Of a stretch of DNA of 15,813 nt, positions 6,347 through 13,090 are shown piece after piece (positions within the stretch are counted from its first letter, which is position 1; each line of letters begins with the position of its first letter). Source of the stretch: Actinomycetes bacterium. Its GTDB lineage: Bacteria; Actinomycetota; Acidimicrobiia; Acidimicrobiales; RAAP-2. The notes below the pieces were generated by a model. The model ran no database searches and was not told where the DNA came from. It was given only the letters and a program-made list of their open reading frames with translations. Position numbers and translations under genes: made by a program. Location of the stretch: assembly GCA_021826655.1 (NCBI GenBank), contig JAKAZC010000022.1:1-15813 (forward strand), in the 5' to 3' direction.

Positions 6347-6748
6347 TCACGCGTTCCCGGGCCTCGCGCCGCCTGCGTTCCGGACGAACAGCAGGAACTC
6401 GAGGGGACTGTCGGCGAACACGGGGTGGAGCCCGTGGATCCGGCAACCGATGCCGTCGTTGCGCAGCCGGGCCCACAGTTCCGCAAGGGCGACCGCACCG
6501 GACTCGTCGACGCGGTCGAGTGCCGCGACGTCGATGACGACCTCGTCCAGCCCGGCACGGACCAGCTGCTCGTACCCGGCGGCGAGTGCCACCTCCGAAC
6601 CGGCGTGGAGGGCTCCGGTCAGCACCAGATCACACCGGCGCCCGGCCCACGCCAGGGCGGCACGGAGTTGATCCGGGCACGGAGCACCTGCTCGGGTGGC
6701 AGCCGGTCGGGTCGCGGGGTCGGTCGGACCGACGGAGGAGAAGCGCAT
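6347..6748 (-). CDS. Lone STAS-domain protein with Glu at the phospho-Ser position
   Basis: The 133-residue protein has a STAS fold at about residues 38-125: CDLVLTGALHAG, then EVVIDVAALDRVDESGAVAL. In RsbV and SpoIIAA the motif is DS(S/T)G with the first Ser phosphorylated; here it reads DESG, so Glu82 sits where the phosphate would be. This could mimic a permanently phosphorylated antagonist, or the protein may use another interface. The first 24 residues are Pro/Ala-rich. ATG 6748 is chosen because the promoter at 6759-6783 would start RNA only a few bases before it, suggesting a leaderless message; GTG 6766 would be upstream of that start. Partners may be one of the HATPase proteins nearby. 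A frameless alternative is unlikely given the good STAS pattern. Confidence 0.8.
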   Translation of the reverse strand: MRFSSVGPTDPATRPAATRAGAPCPDQLRAALAWAGRRCDLVLTGALHAGSEVALAAGYEQLVRAGLDEVVIDVAALDRVDESGAVALAELWARLRNDGIGCRIHGLHPVFADSPLEFLLFVRNAGGARPGNA

Positions 6749-6758
6749 GCCCCTGGGG

Positions 6759-6783
6759 ATACCCACGGTGGGGGGTCTGAATC
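6759..6783 (-). promoter_or_regulatory. SigB/SigF-like promoter (GATT-N15-GGGTAT) for the lone STAS gene
   Basis: On the minus strand GATT (6780-6783) precedes a perfect GGGTAT (6759-6764) by 15 bases; one mismatch in the -35. The predicted RNA start falls about four bases before ATG 6748. Confidence 0.6.
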
Positions 6784-6861
6784 ACCTTGTCCCGGGTTCC
6801 GGCGCGCGTGCCCTCGAGCGTCGCTACCCTGGGGCGGCAGGCCTGAACGTGGGAGTGCCGG

Positions 6862-6886
6862 GTTTGTGGTCGGCGGGTACGGGTAG
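6862..6886 (+). promoter_or_regulatory. Autoregulatory SigB/SigF-type promoter (GTTT-N15-GGGTAG) of the rsbV-rsbW-sigma operon
   Basis: GTTT (6862-6865) precedes GGGTAG (6881-6886) by 15 bases, ending about 88 bases before rsbV. A second GGGTAC (6875-6880) lies inside the spacer directly before the -10. Positive autoregulation from such a site is established for sigB and sigF operons. Confidence 0.85.
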
Positions 6887-6973
6887 ATCAGGCCCACGGC
6901 CCGACCGGTCGGGGACGAACCGGCCACGGACACGATCCCGTGCCGGTGGGTGGACGAGGGAGGAGTGGACACG

Positions 6974-7318
6974 GTGGACCAGGCGTTCGCAATCTCGGAG
7001 GACCGCCGCAGCGGGACGACGGTGGTAACCGTGTCCGGCGAGGTGGACGTGGCGACCGCGCCCGCGCTGCGCGACCGCCTGGACGACATCATCGGCGCGG
7101 GCGTCGGCGGAGCGGTGGTCGTCGACCTGGGTGCGGTGACGTTCATCGACTCCACCGGACTGGGTGTCCTGATCGGTGCCCGCAAGCGCTGTGCCGACGA
7201 GGGGCGGGAACTGCGGGTGGTGGTGGGCGAGCCTCGGATCCTCAAGGTATTCGAGATCACCGGTCTGACCGAGTTGTTCTCCATCCATCCGTCACTCGAC
7301 CTGGCCCTGACGGCCTGA
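6974..7318 (+). CDS. rsbV: RsbV-type anti-sigma factor antagonist (STAS)
   Basis: The 114-residue STAS protein has the full antagonist pattern: VVTVSGEVDVATAPALRD, then VVVDLGAVTFIDSTGLGVL with phospho-acceptor Ser60. When unphosphorylated it should bind the anti-sigma factor and free sigma; the kinase RsbW inactivates it and the PP2C phosphatase reactivates it. GTG 6974 is chosen among three in-frame GTGs (6950, 6965, 6974) because GAGGGAGGAG ends eight bases before it and the other two lie ahead of or inside that ribosome site. It is the first gene of a three-gene operon, seven bases ahead of rsbW, behind a promoter of the same class as the sigma factor recognises. Confidence 0.93.
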   Translation: MDQAFAISEDRRSGTTVVTVSGEVDVATAPALRDRLDDIIGAGVGGAVVVDLGAVTFIDSTGLGVLIGARKRCADEGRELRVVVGEPRILKVFEITGLTELFSIHPSLDLALTA

Positions 7319-7325
7319 GCCGGCT

Positions 7326-7772
7326 GTGCACGTGACTGCGGACACCCCCGACCGGGACGGGTCGACCATCGGGCCGGGGCCGAGCGGCATCGTGGAGCTC
7401 GCCATACCGGCCGGGTCCGATCTGTTGGTCCTGGCCCGGCTCGCCGTGGCCAACATCGCCTCGCGCTCGGGATTCGACATCGAGGAGATCGACGACCTGC
7501 GGTTGGCGGTCGACGAACTCTGCCTGTCGGTGCTCGACGGACGGCGCCGCGGTCGCCTGGTCCTGCGATTCGACGGCACGGCGGACCGGATCGAGGTCCG
7601 GTGCCACTACGAGGGGGACGACGAACCGACGGACGGTGGTGGGGTGGAGGACGGCACGGACGGCCTGTCCGGGCGCATCCTCGACGCGCTGGTCGACGAA
7701 CACGGCCCGGTTGCCCCGGGCGGGTGGCACGGCGCCCGGCTCGTCAAGCGCCGCGCCGTCCGCGATGCCTGA
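7326..7772 (+). CDS. rsbW: RsbW/UsfX-like anti-sigma factor with altered N-box
   Basis: The 148-residue protein is placed between rsbV and the sigma gene and has an HATPase-like core: LARLAVANIASRSGFDIEEID, then the N-box region DDLRLAVDELCLSVLDG. The Mg-binding Asn of classic RsbW/SpoIIAB (ExxxNA) is replaced by Ser, and no clear DxGxG box follows; LSGRILDALVDEHG occupies the G2 area. Mycobacterial UsfX, as I recall it, has a similar altered N-box. It should hold the sigma factor inactive; whether it still phosphorylates RsbV is open. Start is GTG 7326 or GTG 7332; neither has a strong ribosome site, so coupling to rsbV is likely. Its stop overlaps the sigma ATG by one base (TGATG). Confidence 0.85.
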   Translation: MHVTADTPDRDGSTIGPGPSGIVELAIPAGSDLLVLARLAVANIASRSGFDIEEIDDLRLAVDELCLSVLDGRRRGRLVLRFDGTADRIEVRCHYEGDDEPTDGGGVEDGTDGLSGRILDALVDEHGPVAPGGWHGARLVKRRAVRDA

Positions 7773-8515
7773 TGGCCGCCGGCTCCGCCCGGGTGACCAC
7801 CCGCGCCGACTTCGTCGAGTTCGCCGCCACCCAGGACGTGGGTCTGCGGGACCGGTTGGTGGAGGCGCACCTGGGCCTGGCGCACCAACTGGCGCGCCGG
7901 TTCGCCAACCGCGGTGAGACCGAGGACGACCTGGTGCAGGTGGCGTCCCTCGCCCTGATCAACGCCGTGGACCGCTTCGACCCGGAGCGCGGCTTCGAAT
8001 TCAGCACGTTCGCCACCCGGACGATCCTGGGCGAGCTGAAGCGGCACTTCCGGGACAAGGGTTGGGCGGTCCGGGCGCCGCGCCGGATCCAGGAGCTGTA
8101 CCTGGAACTGGGCGCTTCGGCCGAGGTACTCGCCCAGGAGCTCGGACACCCGCCGACGGTCCGGGAGTTGGCCGATCGCACCGGTGCGACCGAGGAGGCC
8201 GTGCTCGAGGCGCTCGAGGCCGGCCAGGGCTACCGGGCGACGTCGATCGACGCCCCCGACGACCGGGAGGGCACGCTGGCGGCCCGACTGGGTGGGCTCG
8301 ATCCGGGATTCGTGGGGAGCGACGACCACCAGGTCCTGGTGGAGGCGTTGCAGACGCTCCCGGAGCGCGAGCGGACGATCGTGGGACTCCGGTTCGTGGA
8401 GGGACTCACCCAGTCCCAGATCGCCGACCGCATCGGGGTGAGTCAGATGCACGTGTCGCGCCTTCTGTCGGCGAGTATCGCCCGACTCCGGGAGTCGTTC
8501 GTCCCCGGACCGTAG
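7772..8515 (+). CDS. sigF: SigB/SigF/SigG-family RNA polymerase sigma factor
   Basis: The 247-residue protein is a group 3 sigma-70 factor. Region 2 spans about 25-108 with EDDLVQVASLALINAVDRFDP (core binding) and FSTFATRTILGELKRHFRDK, region 3 about 114-165 with an HPPTVRELADRTG helix-turn-helix, and region 4 about 188-241 with LPERERTIVGLRF and the -35 binding helix pair LTQSQIADRIGVSQMHVSR. All regions are intact. It directs RNA polymerase to general-stress promoters; the repeated GTTT-N15-GGGTAG sites in this window are its likely targets, including that of its own operon. ATG 7772 overlaps the rsbW stop, giving coupled translation. Naming as SigF rather than SigB is by actinobacterial usage; equivalence needs a tree. 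Confidence 0.96.
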   Translation: MAAGSARVTTRADFVEFAATQDVGLRDRLVEAHLGLAHQLARRFANRGETEDDLVQVASLALINAVDRFDPERGFEFSTFATRTILGELKRHFRDKGWAVRAPRRIQELYLELGASAEVLAQELGHPPTVRELADRTGATEEAVLEALEAGQGYRATSIDAPDDREGTLAARLGGLDPGFVGSDDHQVLVEALQTLPERERTIVGLRFVEGLTQSQIADRIGVSQMHVSRLLSASIARLRESFVPGP

Positions 8516-8554
8516 GGTGACGGGGTGTGCCGGCGGCGGGTTGCCCCACGTGCG

Positions 8555-9004
8555 TCAGGCGCCCGGGGGGAGCTGGGCCACGGTCAGGAAGAAGTCGTCG
8601 ACCTGGCAGACGACCCGCGTGAAGTCCTCGAGGTCGACGGGTTTGGTCACGTACGCGTTGGCGTGGAGGTCGTAGCTCCGCAGCACGTCCTCGTCGGCCC
8701 CGGACGTGGTGAGGACGACGATGGGGATGGACCGCAGGTGCGGGTCGGACTTCACCTGGGCGAGCACGCCCCACCCGTCGAGCCGCGGGAGGTTGAGGTC
8801 GAGCAGGACCAGGTCCGGACGTGGCGCCCCCGCGAACTCCCCCTGGCGACGGAGGTAGGCCACGGCCGACTCGCCGTCCTCCACCACCCGCAGATTGTGA
8901 GGTGTGGACGCACCGGCCAGCGCTTCGCGTGTCAGCACGACGTCACCCGGGTCGTCCTCGACGATCAGGAGGTCGACGGCGGTTCCGTCTTGTCTGGCTC
9001 GCAT
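8555..9004 (-). CDS. Single-domain response regulator (Rcp1/CheY-like)
   Basis: The 149-residue protein is a lone receiver domain: acidic pocket Glu16-Asp17-Asp18 (LIVEDDPGD), phospho-acceptor Asp69 (LVLLDLNLPRLDGWG), Thr99/Thr100 (VVLTTSGADED) and Lys121 (YVTKPVDLEDF). It has no output domain, like Rcp1-type partners of phytochrome-like kinases, so it may act by protein contact or as a phosphate sink. ATG 9004 lies inside the 3' end of the kinase gene, overlapping it by 40 bases, with AGGAAGGA nine bases ahead. It is the last gene of the phosphatase-kinase-regulator operon and converges with the sigma operon 39 bases away. Confidence 0.93.
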   Translation of the reverse strand: MRARQDGTAVDLLIVEDDPGDVVLTREALAGASTPHNLRVVEDGESAVAYLRRQGEFAGAPRPDLVLLDLNLPRLDGWGVLAQVKSDPHLRSIPIVVLTTSGADEDVLRSYDLHANAYVTKPVDLEDFTRVVCQVDDFFLTVAQLPPGA

Positions 9005-10617
9005 GCGGCACGTCCTTCCTGATCGTCCGGAAGCGTGAAGCATAGGCGTGCTCCGCCGGTGAACTCGGTGTCGACCCAGATCGTCCCCCCGTGGTGGTCG
9101 ACGATCTTCCTGCAGAGCGCCAGGCCGATGCCGGTGCCGTCGTAGGCGTCCCGCCCGTGGAGGCGCTGGAAGATGACGAACACCCGATCGGCGAACCGGG
9201 ACTCGATCCCGATGCCGTTGTCGGCCACGGCGAACTCCCATGCGCCGTCGCGTCGTCCGGCCGTGACGGAGACCACCGGTGCCGAGTCACCCCGGAACTT
9301 GACCGCGTTGCCGATGAGGTTCTGGAACAGCGAGGTCAGCAGCGCACGGTCACCGTCGACGGTGGGGAGGGGCCCGATCCGCACGGAGGTCGACGCCTCG
9401 TCGATCAGGCGTGCCAGGCTGGACACGGCCTCCCTGGCCGTCGCACCGGTGTCGACCGACCGGAATCCGTCGGTGCCGCGGCCCACCCGGGAGAACTCGA
9501 GCAGGTCGTTGATGAGCTCCTGCATGCGCTTGGCGCCGTCCACCGCGAATCCGATGTAGTCGTCGGCCCGGTCGTCGAGTCGGCCCTGGTAGCGCTGCTG
9601 GAGGAGCTGGACGAAGCTCGTCACCTTGCGCAGTGGCTCCTGAAGGTCGTGGGATGCGACGTAGGCGAATTGCTCCAACTCCTCGTTGGATCGCATCAGG
9701 TCCAGGTTCCGCTCGGCCAGGTCCGCCCGTGCTGAGTCGACCGCGCCGAGTTCGCTGACGATCCGGAGCCGCATCGCCTCCACGTCGGCACCCAGTTCCG
9801 CGAGCTCGGGGGGCCCCGACGGTTCGATGGCACGCTCCAGCCGTCCGTCGGCCACCCGGCGCACGGAGTCACCCAGCGCCGACATGGGCTCGACCACCCA
9901 CCGGCGGAGCGCGCGGGCCAGGAGCAACCCTGCCGCCACGACCAGGAGGAGCGCGACGACGAGGGAGGCGATCAGCTCGTCCGTCGCCGTGGAGAGCTCG
10001 TTGCCGGTGGCGGAGCGCTCCGACGACAGCGCCGATTCGAGCGCGTCGAACCGGGCCCGCACCAGATCGAACCGGGTCTTGCCCGGTCCGAGCAACTGGG
10101 ACTCGGCGTAGGCCGTGTTGCCACTGCTGGTGGCCTGCACGGTGGGCAGGGCGAAGTCCGACCTCCAGCTGGACGCCGCCCGCTCGGCCGCCGCGGTCAG
10201 CTGCTGGAGGTGGGGGTGGCCGGTGATTGACGCGTGCAGCTTGGCCGACGCCGATCGCTGCGATGCGGCACCGTCGAGGTAGGGCTGGAGGAACGCGGCG
10301 TCCTGGGTGAGCAGGTAGCCCCGGATCCCGGTCTCCTCGTCGAGGTAGGCCTGGAGGAGCTGGTCGGCCTCGAGGCTGGCCGGGTCGATCCTGTAGAAGA
10401 GGGTATGCCGGGTGTCGGTGAGGTGCACGAAGCTCACGATCGAGACGGACGTGACCGCCGCCACCGCCACCACGGCCACCACGAACAGGGCGGACAGGCG
10501 GGACCGGAGAGTCCAGGACCGGGGGCGCCGTGACCGCTCCTGGGTCCGCTCCCGTCGGCGGCGCCGTGCGGTACCGGCTCCGGGGTCGGTACCCGGGCCG
10601 GCGATCCCGGCGGTCAC
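8965..10617 (-). CDS. CHASE3-HAMP membrane sensor histidine kinase
   Basis: The 550-residue kinase has a basic N-terminus, membrane span 1 at about 41-64, a CHASE3-like extracytoplasmic helical sensor at about 65-210 (EEETGIRGYLLT-like motif, here LDEETGIRGYLLTQD), span 2 at about 215-238, HAMP at about 236-290, a coiled stretch, then HisKA with His323 in FAYVASHDLQEPLRKVTSF and HATPase with N-box FQNLIGNAVKF, G1 ADNGIGI and G2 GTGIGLALC. The HisKA type matches phytochrome-like kinases that pair with Rcp1-type regulators. The GTG start at 10617 overlaps the upstream phosphatase stop by four bases. It probably phosphorylates the following response regulator and perhaps the receiver of the phosphatase, feeding an envelope signal into the sigma switch. 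The signal is unknown. Confidence 0.94.
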   Translation of the reverse strand: MTAGIAGPGTDPGAGTARRRRRERTQERSRRPRSWTLRSRLSALFVVAVVAVAAVTSVSIVSFVHLTDTRHTLFYRIDPASLEADQLLQAYLDEETGIRGYLLTQDAAFLQPYLDGAASQRSASAKLHASITGHPHLQQLTAAAERAASSWRSDFALPTVQATSSGNTAYAESQLLGPGKTRFDLVRARFDALESALSSERSATGNELSTATDELIASLVVALLLVVAAGLLLARALRRWVVEPMSALGDSVRRVADGRLERAIEPSGPPELAELGADVEAMRLRIVSELGAVDSARADLAERNLDLMRSNEELEQFAYVASHDLQEPLRKVTSFVQLLQQRYQGRLDDRADDYIGFAVDGAKRMQELINDLLEFSRVGRGTDGFRSVDTGATAREAVSSLARLIDEASTSVRIGPLPTVDGDRALLTSLFQNLIGNAVKFRGDSAPVVSVTAGRRDGAWEFAVADNGIGIESRFADRVFVIFQRLHGRDAYDGTGIGLALCRKIVDHHGGTIWVDTEFTGGARLCFTLPDDQEGRAACEPDKTEPPSTS

Positions 10618-11876
10618 CGGTCGACCAGAGGGGTGGCGGCCAGGATCACCAGGGCGACGTCGTCCTTCAGTGGCTCGCCGTTGGCCGTCTCGGCCGCTTC
10701 CACCAGGGTGTCGGCCAGCGCTCGGGGTGAGGTCCCCGGATCCACCGCAGAGGCCGTGCGGGCGAGGCTCGTCGAGTCGAACCGCTCGGTCCCGTCCGGC
10801 TCATGCCCCTCGACGATCCCGTCGGTGAACACCACCAGGGTCCACACCGGTCCGAGCCGGACCTCGGTGGACGGCCACCGTGCCTCGTCGAAGACCCCGA
10901 GCAGTGGCCCCCGCCCGCCGTCGGGCACCGGGAGCACGTCGTCGTGGCCGACGACCAGGGGGCTCATGTGGCCGGCCAGCCGCATCCGGGCCCGCTCGGC
11001 GTCGGCGTCGAGTTCGAGGTCGCACAAGGTGGCGAAGGTCTCATCCGAGTTCCGCTCCGACCGCAGGACCCGCTGGAGCGAATCGAGGGTCGTGTCCGGG
11101 TCGGCCCCCGACAGGACGAGGGCCCGCCACGACACGCGGAGGGCCACACCCAGGGCGGCCTCGTCGGGACCGTGGCCGCAGATGTCCCCGACGACCACCC
11201 GCACCGTGCCGTCGTCGAGTTCGATGGCGTCGAAGAAGTCGCCCCCGAGGAGCGCCCGACGCCCACCGGCCTCGTAGCGCACGGCCCAGCTGAACCGCGG
11301 GTTCCGGATGATCGGACGGGCGACGAGCCCGCGCTCCATCCGCGCGTTCTCCGCCCGGAGCAGGTGGGCCTCGCCGAGTTGGCGGGAGGTCTCCTGGCTC
11401 CGGCGACGGGTGATTGCGTAGCGCACCGATCGGGCCAGTGCCTCCTGGTCGACCCGACCCTTGATCAGGTAGTCCTGCGCACCGAGCAGCATGGCGTCGA
11501 CCCCGAGCGATCGGTCCGCGTACCCGGTCAGGACGACCACCGCGGCCCCGACCGGATGTTCGACGACCGTCCGGACCGCATCCAGACCGGAGGCGTCGGG
11601 CAGGCCGAGATCGAGGAGGACGCAGTCCGCCCCGAGGTCGAGCTCGGCGAGTCCGCTCACGAGGTCGCGTGCCCAGGTCAGCTCGTACCCCCCGCCGGCG
11701 AGGTCGAGGAGCTCGCGGACCAGGAACGCGTCGCCCGCGTCGTCCTCGATCAGGACGACCCGGAGCGCGGCGACCGTCGTCAGGCCGCCCGGGGGACCGA
11801 CCTGGCCGGGGGGCGGCTCGGACGTGCTGACCGGGGAGTCCGAGTCGTCGCGGTGGGGGTCGACCGCGCCCGTCAT
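10614..11876 (-). CDS. Receiver-domain PP2C (SpoIIE/RsbU-type) phosphatase
   Basis: The 420-residue protein has a disordered acidic leader (1-35), a receiver domain (about 38-155: Asp45/Asp46, phospho-acceptor Asp89 in CVLLDLGLPD, Thr117, Lys139), a short coiled linker (about 158-185), and a PP2C domain (about 190-417). The metal-binding motifs are complete: GGDFFD (211-216), VVGDICGHG (229-236), FTDGIVEG (350-357) and DDVALV (405-410). Phosphatases of this design, like RssB-PP2C and RsbU relatives, dephosphorylate RsbV-type STAS proteins when their sensor domain is modified; RsbV Ser60 is the obvious substrate. ATG 11876 has only a weak GGGGCGGA ahead; an in-frame GTG about 35 bases upstream is an alternative. 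No SigB/SigF-type promoter is visible; a weak TTGTCT-N17-GACGAT pair exists at 11978-12006. Confidence 0.93.
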   Translation of the reverse strand: MTGAVDPHRDDSDSPVSTSEPPPGQVGPPGGLTTVAALRVVLIEDDAGDAFLVRELLDLAGGGYELTWARDLVSGLAELDLGADCVLLDLGLPDASGLDAVRTVVEHPVGAAVVVLTGYADRSLGVDAMLLGAQDYLIKGRVDQEALARSVRYAITRRRSQETSRQLGEAHLLRAENARMERGLVARPIIRNPRFSWAVRYEAGGRRALLGGDFFDAIELDDGTVRVVVGDICGHGPDEAALGVALRVSWRALVLSGADPDTTLDSLQRVLRSERNSDETFATLCDLELDADAERARMRLAGHMSPLVVGHDDVLPVPDGGRGPLLGVFDEARWPSTEVRLGPVWTLVVFTDGIVEGHEPDGTERFDSTSLARTASAVDPGTSPRALADTLVEAAETANGEPLKDDVALVILAATPLVDR

Positions 11877-11977
11877 CGCGTGGTCCGCCCCGTGGGAGAT
11901 CGCGCGGGACACCCGTGACCCCGATCCGGTCGGGGCCGGTGCGACCGGACTCCTGCTGCCGACTCCGCCATCCCGGC

Positions 11978-12006
11978 ATCGTCGCACCGCCGGGGCGGGG
12001 AGACAA
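11978..12006 (-). promoter_or_regulatory. Weak housekeeping-type promoter candidate for the phosphatase operon
   Basis: On the minus strand TTGTCT (12001-12006) precedes GACGAT (11978-11983) by 17 bases. The match to the -35 is fair and to the -10 is poor. It is listed because the phosphatase-kinase-regulator operon lacks the stress-type promoter that its neighbours have. Confidence 0.2.
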
Positions 12007-12035
12007 GGCCCGACGCGGACCGGGGCGCGGCGACG

Positions 12036-12070
12036 GTCCATCGCGCCCCCCGGGCCGGGGCGCGATGGAC
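12036..12070 (-). terminator. Strong 14-bp hairpin after the CsbD-like gene
   Basis: GTCCATCGCGCCCC (12036-12049) pairs perfectly with GGGGCGCGATGGAC (12057-12070) across a 7-base loop. It lies about 55 bases after the stop of the minus-strand CsbD-like gene and before the phosphatase operon, so it probably separates the two transcripts. No T-run follows. Confidence 0.65.
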
Positions 12071-12124
12071 ACTCCGCACGGTGGATGTTCGCCCCCGCCA
12101 GCGAGCGGCCCGGTGGTCGATCCG

Positions 12125-12382
12125 TCAGTCCTGGTGGGACCGCTGATCGGCCTCGTGCACCGCGGCCTCCGCCCGGGCCTCGTCGGCCTCGGCCTCCTTG
12201 GCGGCGACCTCGCGGAGCGCTCCCGCCTTGTCCTGTTGGGCACGTCCCTCGTCCCGCAGCTCCCCGCGTCCGGTCACGGCTCCCACCGCCTCCTTGACCC
12301 GGCCCTTCAGCTCTTCGACCACTCCGTCGGCGGCGGCCCGTGGGCCGGACTCCTCACGTAGGTGACGCGACTCGTTGCTCAT
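12125..12382 (-). CDS. CsbD-like stress protein
   Basis: The 85-residue hydrophilic protein has a CsbD-like core at about 20-60: VVEELKGRVKEAVGAVTG, then ELRDEGRAQQDKAGALRE. The remainder is an Ala/Glu-rich helical tail ending in HEADQRSHQD. CsbD is a small SigB-dependent stress protein of Bacillus with unknown molecular role; the match here is to the core pattern only. ATG 12382 has GAGGAG nine bases ahead. The gene lies 79 bases after the hydrophobic protein gene in the same direction and may be co-transcribed from the promoter at 12680-12705, as no such site lies in between. A strong hairpin follows. Confidence 0.82.
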   Translation of the reverse strand: MSNESRHLREESGPRAAADGVVEELKGRVKEAVGAVTGRGELRDEGRAQQDKAGALREVAAKEAEADEARAEAAVHEADQRSHQD

Positions 12383-12461
12383 GTGACTGGGCTCCTCGCT
12401 CCCGGACGGATCCGGGTTCGGTGGTGCACGCCGCCCGAGAACGACCGGCGTACGGAACGAT

Positions 12462-12626
12462 CTACCAGTTGAAGAAGTGCCGATCGCCGGCACGCTCACC
12501 GCGCCCCATGGCGAATCCGATGAGCCACAGCACGAGGAGGACGCCGGCCAGTATCCACAGCAGGTGGAATGTGAAGCCGAGCCCCGCGACGAGTAGGACG
12601 ATCAGCAGCGCGAGTACGACGAGCAT
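12462..12626 (-). CDS. Small hydrophobic membrane protein
   Basis: The 54-residue protein is two adjacent hydrophobic spans (about 2-18 and 23-43) and a short basic C-terminus ending in DRHFFNW. It resembles the small 'hydrophobic protein' family common in streptomycetes and relatives, which have a LLxxWLIGF-like second span and a Trp-terminated, Arg-rich tail; this is from memory of the family. The ATG at 12626 has GAGGGAA about nine bases ahead. A SigB/SigF-like promoter lies 54 bases upstream. The role is unknown; stress association is inferred from promoter and from the CsbD-like neighbour. Confidence 0.8.
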   Translation of the reverse strand: MLVVLALLIVLLVAGLGFTFHLLWILAGVLLVLWLIGFAMGRGERAGDRHFFNW

Positions 12627-12679
12627 GGCAGTGTTCCCTCGTTTCGTTCCGTCACCCCGGGCGGGGTGGCCCGACGACT

Positions 12680-12705
12680 CTTCCCGGATGGGGGTGCCGT
12701 CAAAC
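12680..12705 (-). promoter_or_regulatory. SigB/SigF-like promoter (GTTT-N16-GGGAAG) for the hydrophobic protein and CsbD genes
   Basis: On the minus strand GTTT (12702-12705) precedes GGGAAG (12680-12685) by 16 bases. The -10 has A in place of T, as allowed in the Bacillus GGGWAW consensus. It ends 54 bases before the ATG at 12626. Confidence 0.55.
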
Positions 12706-12718
12706 CCGCGTGGTCCGC

Positions 12719-12981
12719 TCATGCCACCGGATGATCCGCGGCGAGGGGAGGGGTGGTCGCGCTGGTGAGCAGACCGCGGCCGGTGCCCGGTCCTCCGCCG
12801 ACAGGGCGGGTGACGACGGCCACGTGGTCCCCGACGTCGGAGCGGTCGACGGCTGCGAGGGCCAACCACGCGGCACAGTCGCCCAGGTCGGCGGTCGTGG
12901 TGACCACCACCAGCGGGTACTCGACCCGTTCGGTGTAGGCGTCGGCCGCGCCCGCCCGTGGGCTCGTCCCCGGTCGACCAT
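12719..12981 (-). pseudogene. Frameshifted small gene, possibly a flavin-reductase-like remnant
   Basis: The minus-strand frame ending at 12719 has strongly coding third positions from about 12940 down (VEYPLVVVTTTADLGDC onward to HPVA) but lacks a start codon after the promoter at 13020-13044. A good start, ATG 12981 with GAGGACGGAG ahead, lies in the neighbouring frame (MVDRGRAHGRA) and would join the coding part by a one-base shift near 12940-12950. The joined protein would be about 86 residues. DAYTERVEYPLVVVTT recalls the beginning of flavin-reductase-like proteins (DAYxxFxxRLDYPxxVVTT), but the rest does not follow that family clearly, so a deletion derivative or an unrelated gene is possible. 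Confidence 0.4.
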
Positions 12982-13019
12982 CTCCGTCCTCACCCCGTTC
13001 GCTGTGGCCCCGGCGCTCC

Positions 13020-13044
13020 CTGCCCACCGGCACCGCCGGCAAAC
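13020..13044 (-). promoter_or_regulatory. SigB/SigF-like promoter (GTTT-N15-GGGCAG) in front of a broken gene
   Basis: On the minus strand GTTT (13041-13044) precedes GGGCAG (13020-13025) by 15 bases, the same -10 variant as in front of the catalase gene. It ends about 39 bases before ATG 12981. Confidence 0.5.
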
Positions 13045-13090
13045 ACCCCCGGGGCACCGTGGGGTCCGCACTGCCGTCCCGTGTCGTGGT

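Noticed and set aside
8641..8670. GTTT near 8641 as a stress-type promoter
   Set aside because: It lies inside the response regulator gene and no GGG(T/A/C)A element follows at suitable spacing.
12641..12665. GTTT at 12641 as a rightward stress-type promoter
   Set aside because: At 14-16 bases downstream the sequence is GGGCGG or GCGGGG without the A of the -10, and no plus-strand gene follows.
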